Of a stretch of DNA of 16,098 nt, positions 6,745 through 14,948 are shown in pieces. Within the stretch, counting starts at the first letter, position 1; each line of letters opens with the position of its first letter. The notes under the pieces were generated by a model, which saw only the letters and a program-made list of their open reading frames with translations, made no database searches and was not told the origin of the DNA. This DNA comes from Tubulinosema ratisbonensis (lineage: Eukaryota > Microsporidia > Tubulinosematidae). The position numbers were made by a program, and so were the translations under genes. The stretch is from NCBI GenBank assembly GCA_004000155.1, contig RCSS01000276.1, positions 1-16,098 of the forward strand. Direction: 5' to 3'.

Positions 6745-8550
6745 TTATTCACTCTCATTAGAATCAGTTTTGTGCTCAAGAGAAATGTCGCTTTCATCAT
6801 CACTGATAACTTCCTTTGAGGGTTCAGGTTGAACTACAGGTTTAGAGCCGCCTTTAGATAGCTGGGCAGGTTTTTCTGGGACACGAGGACGAACAGCTGG
6901 TCTACTTTGAGCTTTGGGATGCAAAACAGATGGATGATCAGGTACAACAGGGGCAATTCTTCTTATTCTTTCTGATTTTGATTGTTCAACGTTCGAATCA
7001 AATGATTCCTCTTCACCGATTGGTAAAGGCTTTCGGGACTTTGAAATACACCTTTCGAATCCAAATCTTGGATCATCTGCAGGATGTAAATTTTTAATTT
7101 TTGAAACTTTTACCTTTACCGGGAGTTCTGGAGCTTCTTCGATATCAAAATCTTGTTCATTTTGATTTTTCTGTACATACTTTTTTGTTGGAACAGCGGG
7201 TACGCGTTTTCTCTCATTTCCGCAAAAATCTTCTTCTGCGTCTGGGTTGTCTGATTCATCTTGTTGAGGAGTAAAATTTTCTTTAACTGAAGGAGCCTTT
7301 TTTGTTTTGTTCACTTGACTGTATAAATGTTCGGAAGGAATCTTAGTATCTACAGGATCAATAGGGGCAGCTTCTGCCTTTTTCCTACGTAAATTTAATT
7401 TATGAGCAATTGCAGAAAAAGGATTTGGGCTCTTGCTTCTAATACGGTCTTCAGCTTTAGGATTGTTCATTCTCGAGGTTCTTCCAGAGGGTTCAGGCAC
7501 GTTTTCAGACTTTGATTTGGCTTTCCTTTTTTCAATCATTTTAGCGATTCCTTTTGGTTTATCATTCACATCTGGTAATTCTTCGTAATCGCTTGTTTTG
7601 ACTTTTCTTGTAAATCGGGGAATATGCTCTCCTGGAGCATTTGCATTTTCATCAAATTCGGTTATTTCAGCATATTCCGAAATTTTTTTATTACCAGCCC
7701 TCGAGCTTCTTTTTTGAGGCTTCTCAACTACAATGTCCTCTTCAAAATCGGGTAATTCCTCATAAGCGCTTTCTGGCTGCTTTCTTCTGTATTGAGCACT
7801 TGATCTGACAGATTCAGAACCACTATACTCTTCTGGCCTTTCACCTTTTGACCTAGTTGATTTTTTTAAAGGTTTACTTGGTAAGTCCTCTTCATAATCG
7901 TATCCCCTTTCTCTGTAAGCACCAGTTCTTCTTTGATCAAAATGTCGACTTGTTGATACTGAATCATCATCTCTCAATTCGTCACAACTTCTTGATAACT
8001 TTTTTGATTGAGAGATTTTTGGCTTAACAGACTTAGCTCCTTTGGTATCAGAATCACTTGATTCCGATGAATCAGGCTGAGCAACTTTTTGAGATTTTGC
8101 TGACTCTTCAACATAATCTCTTGTCAATCTTCCTTGCCTTGTTGATCGAGCATTTTGAGAATCACCAAGATACTCTCCGACTCTTTCATCCGGCTCTGGG
8201 TATCTTGAAGCACCTTTACTTCTCACTTGATGAGATGTTTCATTACTTTTACCGTGTGAAGCCCTAATAAGTTGCACTTCATTCTGGTAAAAGTCAGCCA
8301 ATTCATCAGAGCTTCTACTTAAATCTTGAAGAAGTATTGTCTTTACAGCTGTAATTCTTTCATCATCATCTAAATTTGGGTCATTAAAGATCCTTGTAAA
8401 TTGAACAGGAAATAAATCGTAAAACTTTGTTAAAGCCAATTTTATCTTATCATCATTAAGAAGATCCAGTATTTCATTTTTTTGTATGATTTCTTCAATC
8501 AAATTGTTTCTACTTAAAAACACATGGTTAAACAACACAAACAGTAACAT
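6745..8550 (-). CDS. Putative secreted protein, tandem family member 3; Tyr-motif repeats and SH3-type proline motifs
   Basis: Encodes 601 residues. ATG 8550 lies 5 nt after CCC (coding strand CCCTAAACATG), with TATAAATA 20-27 nt upstream. The leader is MLLFVLFNHVFLS, matching the N-x-V-[YF]-L-[ST] ending of the other two members. Residues 14-95 are helical (LLNDDKIKLALTKFYDLF). The rest is charged and probably disordered. Three units of about 30 residues start at S261, S291 and S320 with SAYEELPD, SEYAEITE and SDYEELPD, each fitting the ITIM-like pattern SxYxx[LI]; a looser YDYEEDLP is at 217-224. LSRS[SC]DEL occurs twice (77-84, 185-192). SH3-ligand-like motifs follow: KRVPAVPTK (448-456), RIAPVVP (531-537), PAVRPR (551-556) and PRVPEK (555-560). 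KRKAKSK (341-347) and LRRKK (387-391) are nuclear-signal-like. The stop overlaps AATAAA. These short motifs are common in disordered sequence, so a host-signalling role is only a hypothesis. Confidence 0.9.
   Translation of the reverse strand: MLLFVLFNHVFLSRNNLIEEIIQKNEILDLLNDDKIKLALTKFYDLFPVQFTRIFNDPNLDDDERITAVKTILLQDLSRSSDELADFYQNEVQLIRASHGKSNETSHQVRSKGASRYPEPDERVGEYLGDSQNARSTRQGRLTRDYVEESAKSQKVAQPDSSESSDSDTKGAKSVKPKISQSKKLSRSCDELRDDDSVSTSRHFDQRRTGAYRERGYDYEEDLPSKPLKKSTRSKGERPEEYSGSESVRSSAQYRRKQPESAYEELPDFEEDIVVEKPQKRSSRAGNKKISEYAEITEFDENANAPGEHIPRFTRKVKTSDYEELPDVNDKPKGIAKMIEKRKAKSKSENVPEPSGRTSRMNNPKAEDRIRSKSPNPFSAIAHKLNLRRKKAEAAPIDPVDTKIPSEHLYSQVNKTKKAPSVKENFTPQQDESDNPDAEEDFCGNERKRVPAVPTKKYVQKNQNEQDFDIEEAPELPVKVKVSKIKNLHPADDPRFGFERCISKSRKPLPIGEEESFDSNVEQSKSERIRRIAPVVPDHPSVLHPKAQSRPAVRPRVPEKPAQLSKGGSKPVVQPEPSKEVISDDESDISLEHKTDSNESE
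7510..7770 (-). repeat. Coding tandem repeat: three degenerate units of about 30 residues
   Basis: Inside the 6745-8550 gene, residues 261-347 divide into three units with tyrosines at 263, 293 and 322, a spacing of 30 and 29 residues. Each opens S-[ADE]-Y-[EA]-E-[LI]-[PT]-[DE], continues acidic, and closes with a basic run (KPQKRSSR, RFTRKVK, KRKAKSK). Protein similarity exceeds nucleotide similarity by eye, which suggests an old duplication with the Tyr core retained. Confidence 0.6.
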
Positions 8551-8621
8551 GTTTAGGGTAATTCTTCTCTATTTATACCTTTTTTAAGTTCTTTTACGTT
8601 CTTTAGAATCTAAATTTATCA
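8551..8621 (-). promoter_or_regulatory. CCC signal, TATAAATA box and AGATTCTAAAGAAC motif
   Basis: Plus-strand GGG at 8556-8558 puts CCC 5 nt before the ATG. The coding strand has TATAAATA at 8570-8577. At 8598-8611 it reads AGATTCTAAAGAAC, 48 nt upstream of ATG, nearly the same distance as the equivalent motif before the 5970 start. The wider block 8589-8621 is 28/33 identical to 6010-6042. Confidence 0.6.
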
Positions 8622-8951
8622 GAACTTAGATCGATTCTTTTCTTTTTTAAATTTTTTTTTGTGATAATTTTTTCAAAAAAATTTTTAGTTTTCAATTTTT
8701 TTTAGGTAAATTTTGCATTTTTCTAATAGTAAATCTGATATTCTTTGTTTTTAAGTAATTTTACTATGTTTTTTAAAAATTTTTTTGATTCTTTACAAAT
8801 TTAAGATATAAAATTTTTTCATGATAAAAAGGTAAAAAATTTTTTATCCTAAAAAATTTTTATCAACAATTTGTAAAAAAAAATTTATTAATAAAATAAT
8901 ATTTTATTTTACTACAAAAGAAAAATAAATTTTATAAAAATAATATTTATT
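8622..8951. other. AT-rich spacer with one nested inverted repeat
   Basis: There is no ORF of note between the upstream motif of the 8550 gene and the SNARE stop codon. The stretch is mostly T-rich runs plus the inverted repeat at 8822-8865. Confidence 0.6.
8822..8865. repeat. Nested inverted repeat with TGATAAAAA arms
   Basis: The outer arms TGATAAAAA (8822-8830) and TTTTTATCA (8857-8865) are a perfect 9-bp pair, identical to the palindrome arms at 6088-6107. Between them GGTAAAAAA and TTTTTTATCC form a second arm pair with one bulge. The 44-nt block lies 272-315 nt upstream of the 8550 start and just downstream of the SNARE gene, so it could serve as a 3' end structure of one gene or an upstream element of the other. 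Confidence 0.4.
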
Positions 8952-9500
8952 TTATTTCATAATTTTAAATATAAAGAAATAAAGAAATATTATTAAAACC
9001 ACAAAACATACAAATAATAAATAATCACTTTTATACCTGGAAGTAATCTGATTAATCATTCCTTCACTAAATCCCATCTTTCTTAACCCTTCAGCCACTT
9101 TATTCTGTGCTCCTTCTAATATTCTACCTTGTCTTCTTATATTATCCAATGAATCAATAGCTGAGCTAAGATACTCATTTGCTCTTCTTTTGCCAAGATT
9201 AAAGAAATCTTCTTCCTCTTCGCACTGTAAATTAATATTCTCAGAGTAAATTGAATCATTTAAATCATTTTGTTTCTTACTTCTACCATTTATTACCTTC
9301 CTAAGATTGTTGATTGTTTCTTCGTGCAAGGAATATTCTTCAGGTAAGAATTCTTGTAAAATTTGTTTATTACTTTGTAAAATATTAGAATAAGAGGTAA
9401 GTAGTATTGTTAACGTTGGTATTTGTTCTGTCTCTATCTTTTCTTCTAATTCTTTTTTCTTATCTTTGAGTATCTGAGAGATTTCTTTTATGTCTTTCAT
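8952..9500 (-). CDS. BOS1: Qb-SNARE of the Bos1/membrin type (ER-Golgi transport)
   Basis: Encodes 182 residues. Proteins of this family sit in ER-Golgi membranes by a C-terminal anchor and contribute one helix to the four-helix fusion bundle in early secretory transport. Residues 1-75 are helical. Residues about 105-158 form the SNARE motif, with Q124 (IRRQGRILEG) as the likely zero-layer glutamine and hydrophobic or small residues at the +1, +2 and +3 layers (L128, A131, V135). The order L-E-G-A-Q-N-K...M-G-F-S...I-x3-R-x3-D (128-159) follows membrin's L-K-G-x-Q-K-K...L-G-L-S...I-x-x-R...D. Residues 160-179 are one membrane segment ending three residues from the C terminus, as in tail-anchored SNAREs. 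Length is somewhat under the 210-245 of animal and yeast members. The start is ATG 9500 with CCC one nt upstream; the stop is followed by AATAAA. Gos1 or Vti1 are less likely alternatives. Confidence 0.7.
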   Translation of the reverse strand: MKDIKEISQILKDKKKELEEKIETEQIPTLTILLTSYSNILQSNKQILQEFLPEEYSLHEETINNLRKVINGRSKKQNDLNDSIYSENINLQCEEEEDFFNLGKRRANEYLSSAIDSLDNIRRQGRILEGAQNKVAEGLRKMGFSEGMINQITSRYKSDYLLFVCFVVLIIFLYFFIFKIMK

Positions 9501-9504
9501 AGGG
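9501..9504 (-). promoter_or_regulatory. CCC start-proximal signal of the SNARE gene
   Basis: The coding strand reads CCCTATG, placing CCC one nucleotide before the start codon. This agrees with the other four minus-strand genes and supports the chosen start. No clear TATA box or AGATTCT motif is seen upstream, unlike the three tandem secreted-protein genes. Confidence 0.6.
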
Positions 9505-9887
9505 TATTTTTTTAAAAATATTTGTTAAAAAATAATTTATTATTTATTTAAAAAACAAAAAAAATATTCTTAGAAAAAATAAATAAAATTTTTATAATTT
9601 GGCTGTGTATTTTGAGTATAAAATTATTTTTAATGCTGTTAAATAAGTCTTTTTATAATAATTAAGAATGTTATTTCTCAAATAAGAACATATAACATAA
9701 AGTTTACACTTAATACTTATTTTATATTTCTTTCTAAAAAAGATTTATTTTATTTTACATTCATTAGGAAATAAAATATTTTTAAAGAAATTCTAATTTT
9801 AAAGTGTTATTTTAAAATTTAATTTCGTTTATTTACAATTTTATTTTAGTTTGAAAATATAATTGATTTCCACACTAATATTATAAT

Positions 9888-9938
9888 TGCTGGGATGCAA
9901 TGCAGCCTTTTGGGTAGCTTCTGGTTTTAGAAGTTTAT
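9888..9938. other. Less AT-rich patch with small hairpins, unexplained
   Basis: Within very AT-rich sequence this patch contains the palindrome-like TGCAATGCA, a GCTG...CAGC pair around it, and a perfect CTTCT-ggtttt-AGAAG hairpin. It could be a fragment of an old repeat or a small structured RNA. Nothing identifies it further. Confidence 0.25.
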
Positions 9939-10229
9939 ATTAGAAAAATAATTGTTTTGATTAAAGGTAAAAAAGTATATAATACTTTTATTAATTAAAG
10001 AATAGGTTTAAAGAAATGTTATTCACGTGCAAATGTCGAGTGCTCACTATCCAACGATAATAAAATTATTCATAATTATTATTGTGTTATGTATCAAGAT
10101 TTAACCCAAGTCCTTATTCCGACTTAATCTGTTAGAAGATAATTTCTAAGATTTTTTATTTTTCTTAAATTACTTCCAGAAAATTTTTAATCAACAATGA
10201 AAGTGTAATTAACACATGATAAAATAAAA

Positions 10230-10405
10230 TTAGGCAGTCAATAGAGTGGACGAAGTGGGATTTAGCAGGTACAAGGCTCGCAGAATCTTGAGCTATACCT
10301 AATTCTATAAAAACATATTTTACCATCTGTTTTTTTAAACAAGGTGATATATTTTATATAGAATGTTTGAAAAAGATCTGTGTATGGGTTTTCATCATTA
10401 GCAAA
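10230..10405 (+). repeat. Dispersed repeat copy A (inverted partner at 15765-15947)
   Basis: The sequence beginning TTAGGCAG-t-CAATAGAGTG and running through CTCGCA, ATCTTGAG and TATACCTAA matches the reverse complement of 15765-15947 at about three quarters of positions over its first 73 nt. Weaker alignable similarity continues for about 100 nt more (ACATATTTTACC, AAGGT, ATATAGAA, TATGGGTTTTC). Homology may extend on both sides in decayed form. No ORF lies in it. It looks like part of an old mobile element or a dispersed repeat family. Confidence 0.65.
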
Positions 10406-13307
10406 ATAAATTCGTAAAGCATATTATTTAAAAATATTCTTTGTAACCAAAACAATGTATTTTCGTAAAAAGAAATATAAAATTTAATGCGATAAAACGA
10501 GTAATTTACCTAAAGAAATTTGTTAAAAACTTTATATATAAATGACTTTATAAGGTCTACATTGGTTGTTTTTTGATTTATTTTCTTTAGATTTAAATCA
10601 CTTACTTAGAAACTAAGGAATAAACAAATTTTATGTCGTAAACTTAATTATTTTTGTCAGATCTGATAAGAAATGTTTATGATAAGGGGGTTTTCAAAAT
10701 AAATTTGTTTTCATTGTAAATAAAAAACTGATACATACTTTTCTTTGTTAAAATTTTTCTCGCTGAATGTCGTATGTTAAAATAAGAGTAGCTAATCTTT
10801 ATTAATAATTTTATCTTAAAAGATTTGTTTCTTATAGTTTATAACAATATTTGTAAAAAATCTTATAATACTAAAACATTTTAAAAATTTTTTTCTTTTG
10901 TCTGGGTTTTTATATAACTTTGATTTTATAGTACTGCTTAAGATTTTAAATAGATCATCGAAATATTATAGAAAAATATTAAAGGAGGTTTTTAAGTTAC
11001 TCTAGAGATAAGCCAGTTTCTTGTTCAGAATGAAAATTTAAAATCGTTAGACTAAGTTAAACGTTAAAAGAAAAAATGATACGTGATGATTAAGGTTTTA
11101 ATTTCTCTCTTGAAATTCTTTAAAATGTGTATTCATAAAAATCAATTTTATAAATAGATATGTTTTTAATTCATATTCTTTCCTCTTAATGTTTTCAATA
11201 CAATTATCTTGATGTTATATAAAAGATTATTTGATTAGACTTGAAAGAAACATACCATAATCAGTGTAAAAAATTTGATCTAATAGCTGAAGTAAAAGTA
11301 AAATTTTTACCAAATTAAAAAGTCTTTAGTATATTATATTTCTCAAAGGTAAATACTGTAAATAATTTTACTTGAAAAATTTCTTTATAATACATTGGAA
11401 CTCCAAATAATAATCTTACTTATTAAAAATTAAAAATTACAAAAACTTTTTTAAAGCAAAGGTTGAGGCTTCTAAAAATGACACTGTTGGTTATATTTAA
11501 AGGCATAAAAACAATTTTAACAAATTTGTTTGAAAGTAAAATTTTAAGATATCTAAAATTTTTTAAAAAATAAGAGTTTTCTGTTACTTCCTAGAAAAAA
11601 GATCAATAAAAGCTTAAGCGAAATTAGTTTATTTTTTATAAATTAATGATGTTGATTTTTGTAAAAAAAAGCATAAATTATAAATTGAGCTCAGTATTCC
11701 TTAAAAAATCTTTGATTTCAAATTTTTTTTGAGCAGATAAAACAATTTAACTATGATGGGAAAATATTATTCATTTTTTATACTATAATTAGATTTTTTT
11801 ATTATTTACTATTTTTTCAAACAGTATTGATTTATTTGAATATGAATCTTTTTAAAAAATTCAATATCTGCTTTTACTAGATTGTAGTATTTTTGCAAAC
11901 TATTTTACCTAAATTATAATTTAAAAACAATTCCAACAAAACAGTGATAAACGCAAACATAGATTACACCAAGTAACATTTTATAATACAATTTTTATTG
12001 ATCAAAATTTAATTACAAAGATTGAATTCTAAGGTTTTACTTGCTTTAAAATTTCATTCTGTTTCTTTTCTTGTAGTGCTTTCTATAACTTAATATACAT
12101 AAGTAAAATGATTTGGCTTTTATATTTACTAATTTGCACATGTTAAAATTATATTTAAAAGAAATTTATAGGTTCTTTAATTTTATCACAAAATTGTACT
12201 TAAATTATATATTGCTAAAACTCTATCTAATATAGTATTATTGCCTTTAGATAATGTATGTAGTTGATTAACAATTTCGAATTTGGTTCATATCATTTAT
12301 GGTTTGAAAATTAATTTAAAGACAATATGTTTTATCCTATTGATGATTTCAACCACAATACAATGACTAACTTTTTGATTTGTAATTTTTTTAAAATCAA
12401 GGAAGTTCTACGTATTCAAATAAATAATTATCAAAAAATATATATTGCTGTTAAAAAGGTTTAATCCCCAAATAGAAAATAATAAAAGTGATTTTATAAT
12501 CTAGTATATTAAAAATTATCAATCCATGATTACAATATCCCATTTTACAGAACTTTATTATCTAAAAAAATAGAAATTGTGAACTTATTTAGTCAAATAA
12601 ATCTTTAAATAACTAGTATACCAATATTTTAAAACATAAAAATTGAGTTTTTTAATTAAGTTGGAGATTTTTTTTCTTTCTTTAAAATATTGCAAAAAAT
12701 TTTTTAATTAGACACATTTTAGTATATTTTTGTGCCTGTAATAACAGCACAAATTTATAAAATATATTGAAAAGTTTTAATTCGTAATTTAGATATTTAA
12801 AAGTAAAGAAATTATTGTATAATCAAAACAATAAAATTTATTATTATAATTTTTAAAATATTCCAAGAATATATTAAAAAATCAAACATTCTTATGATTG
12901 TAAAAGACAAGATAGATTTTCTCAACAAGTAAATAACTAATTTTTGTATTTTAGCAATTTTTCTTTTATTAAAAAATGAGAAAGATAAAACTACAAAATA
13001 AGTATAGTTAAAATAAAAAGATATTTTACGAAATAAATTATTTAATAACAACAACAACCTATAAAGAGCGAGTAAAAAGGCCTTTAATTTTTTTGTTTGG
13101 ATTTTTTCGTCGTAATCGCATAAAAATGCAAAATTTATATATTAATCAATTATTTTATTTCTCTAAAGTAAAAATACAAGGTTGTTAGTCCTCTTAAAAT
13201 ACTATAAAAAAATTTTTATTTTACAAAAACATAGTTTTTAATTGCATTTTTAAATTTTCTAATTATGTTATAGATAAAAAACATGAAAAAATAGGATTTT
13301 AATTTTT

Positions 13308-14945
13308 TTAATTAAAAAAGCATACCATATTAATTTTAGAGCCGTTTGGGCAAGCCATGCTTATTGGGTGTTGATTAAATTCTCTGAATTTTTGACATGC
13401 ATAGTCATTATATTTGCTTGCATAAATTTTGTTTTTATATTCAATTACATAACCGTCACTGTGATAAATTTCATATCCTTGAATATTATCCCCGCCATTT
13501 TCTTTTTTAGGTTTTTTTCCTAATGCTTTAGAATAGTTCTTCCTTTGAAATATCTTGGTTTTTCTAATTTCATCGTGTAACATTTGATGTTCCAAAAACT
13601 GTAATTCAAAATTTTTTTCTAGATAGTTTTCAAGCATGTTTATTGTTTCTTGTAAATCATTCAAATTTAAAGTTTCTCTTTGAGTTTTAAAGTCGTCAAA
13701 TTTTTTAATAAACCATTCAAAAAAATCTAAAACTTTTTCAAAGTAACTATCAAAATTAATATAACACATTTCTGTTGCCTTTTTAATGTTGTTAAAGAAT
13801 TTATTTTTTCTTTCTGTTTCTTTTAATGAACCACTTTTAAGAGATTTGTATGGTTTTTTTCTTTCCAAAATCGCTTTTTCAGCTAAACTTTTATTTATAA
13901 TTCTCTCAATCTCTTTTAATATGTTTTTATCATAATTTTCAATTGTAGCACTTAAATCATTCTGGTTGTTTTTACTTTTAAATTCAGTAATTTTATTTTC
14001 TATAAGGTATATTTTTTTATTTACTGTTTCACTTATAGTTTTTAATCTGTCTCCTAATTTTAGTATCTCATATTCTAATGTATTTTTAAATTCATTGTAA
14101 TAGCTTTCTTCAGATTTTAATTGTAGAGTGTTATAATATTCTAAATATTGCGAAAATTGCGTGCTTAGGTTTTTAAATTTCTTGTAGTCTTCTTCTTTAG
14201 TATATAAAGCATTTTCTGATGTAACATTATTTATAGATAATAATGTATCTTTAGATTGGTCAATAAAATCAATTATTTTTAGAATTTCACTAGGATTTTC
14301 AACCTTTTCTTTCATAGGAGATTCTGTTACAAACTTTTCAAATTGAGATTTTTTGGTTTTATCGGTTAAAAAGGAAATCTTTTCATCATTTTTTATAACA
14401 TTCTGTAAAGTTTCTAACTCATTTTTGATTTCCTCGATGCAACAATTAAAATTTCCTAAAGTTTTGTTGAAAAAATCAATATCTTTTTTCATGTTACAAA
14501 TGTCTTTAATTGTTTTTTTTCCTATTACTTGAACTGTAGATATTTGAATTTTTTGTGATTTAATTTTATCATATTTCTCCTTAAGTGAGTCTAAATTACT
14601 TTTCAGATTTTGAATATTTTTCTTAATAGATTCAATATTTGGTTTATTTTTTAGAATTTTTTCTAAAAAAAGAATTCGAGAGTGAAGTAAATAAATTATA
14701 TCAGAATCTTTTGATATAATTTTATACGGGTCTGTAAAACTAATAAATTTATTACATTGATTATTTACTTCAGTAATTTTGCTGACATCGTCATTTTGTG
14801 TTATTTCAAATGCTTTAGAATCAAATGTGCATGGTTCTTCTTTGTGTATTCTTTTGAGTATGTTGAGTGTTTTAGTAACAAACTTATTAATTTCACTCGC
14901 AGTATCACTAGAAGTATAACATAATCGTAGTAAAAAAATTAGCAT
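13308..14945 (-). CDS. Putative secreted coiled-coil protein with small Tyr/Cys-rich C-terminal module
   Basis: Encodes 545 residues of unrecognised family. ATG 14945 is directly preceded by CCC. The leader is MLIFLLRLCYTSS, short and hydrophobic like those of the tandem family, but the following region shows no clear similarity to theirs. Residues about 75-470 are almost all helix with several coiled-coil-like stretches (around 85-135, 165-190, 250-360, 425-465), suggesting an elongated rod. A Lys/Gly linker (467-487) leads to a compact end module (488-545) rich in Tyr with C517, C532 and C542, probably beta-strand containing (GYEIYHSDGYVIEYKNKIYAS). A rod plus terminal module suits a surface, spore-wall or polar-tube-associated protein, but nothing specific proves it. 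Composition is Lys/Asn/Ile-rich and strongly AT-biased, unlike the genes at 3757 and 6745. The upstream AGATTCT motif is absent. Confidence 0.85.
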   Translation of the reverse strand: MLIFLLRLCYTSSDTASEINKFVTKTLNILKRIHKEEPCTFDSKAFEITQNDDVSKITEVNNQCNKFISFTDPYKIISKDSDIIYLLHSRILFLEKILKNKPNIESIKKNIQNLKSNLDSLKEKYDKIKSQKIQISTVQVIGKKTIKDICNMKKDIDFFNKTLGNFNCCIEEIKNELETLQNVIKNDEKISFLTDKTKKSQFEKFVTESPMKEKVENPSEILKIIDFIDQSKDTLLSINNVTSENALYTKEEDYKKFKNLSTQFSQYLEYYNTLQLKSEESYYNEFKNTLEYEILKLGDRLKTISETVNKKIYLIENKITEFKSKNNQNDLSATIENYDKNILKEIERIINKSLAEKAILERKKPYKSLKSGSLKETERKNKFFNNIKKATEMCYINFDSYFEKVLDFFEWFIKKFDDFKTQRETLNLNDLQETINMLENYLEKNFELQFLEHQMLHDEIRKTKIFQRKNYSKALGKKPKKENGGDNIQGYEIYHSDGYVIEYKNKIYASKYNDYACQKFREFNQHPISMACPNGSKINMVCFFN

Positions 14946-14948
14946 GGG
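14946..14948 (-). promoter_or_regulatory. CCC start-proximal signal of the 13308-14945 gene
   Basis: The coding strand reads CCCATG. About 20-30 nt further upstream are only A/T runs, with no distinct TATA box and no copy of the AGATTCT[TA]AAGAAC motif. Confidence 0.6.

Larger units (their letters stand above)
9505..13307. other. Gene desert of 3.8 kb
   Basis: I find no ATG-started ORF with protein-like composition, no tRNA-like TTCGA loop context and no CCC-preceded start. The open frame at 12812-13057 on the minus strand begins with TTG and encodes only Ile/Phe/Leu-rich sequence. Patches less AT-rich than the rest occur at 9890-9935, 10020-10060, 10090-10130 and 10230-10315. The last belongs to a repeat also found at 15765-15947. 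The remainder is featureless AT-rich sequence as far as I can see. Confidence 0.6.

Noticed and set aside
504..8267. Opposite-strand open frames at 504-752, 1742-1981, 4737-4943 and 8058-8267
   Set aside because: They lie wholly inside better supported genes and encode only antisense low-complexity peptides.
2837..12604. Exact 16-mer ATTTAGTCAAATAAAT near 2837 and 12587
   Set aside because: The match does not extend into the flanks and the sequence is nearly all A/T, so chance is adequate in this composition.
12812..13057. 81-codon minus-strand open frame resembling a membrane protein
   Set aside because: Begins with TTG. The hydrophobicity comes from T-rich codons and there is no CCC or TATA context.
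9505..13307. tRNA, rRNA or CRISPR-like structures in the long spacer
   Set aside because: No TTCGA-type T-loop with flanking stem, no rRNA-like conserved stretch and no regularly spaced direct repeats were seen.
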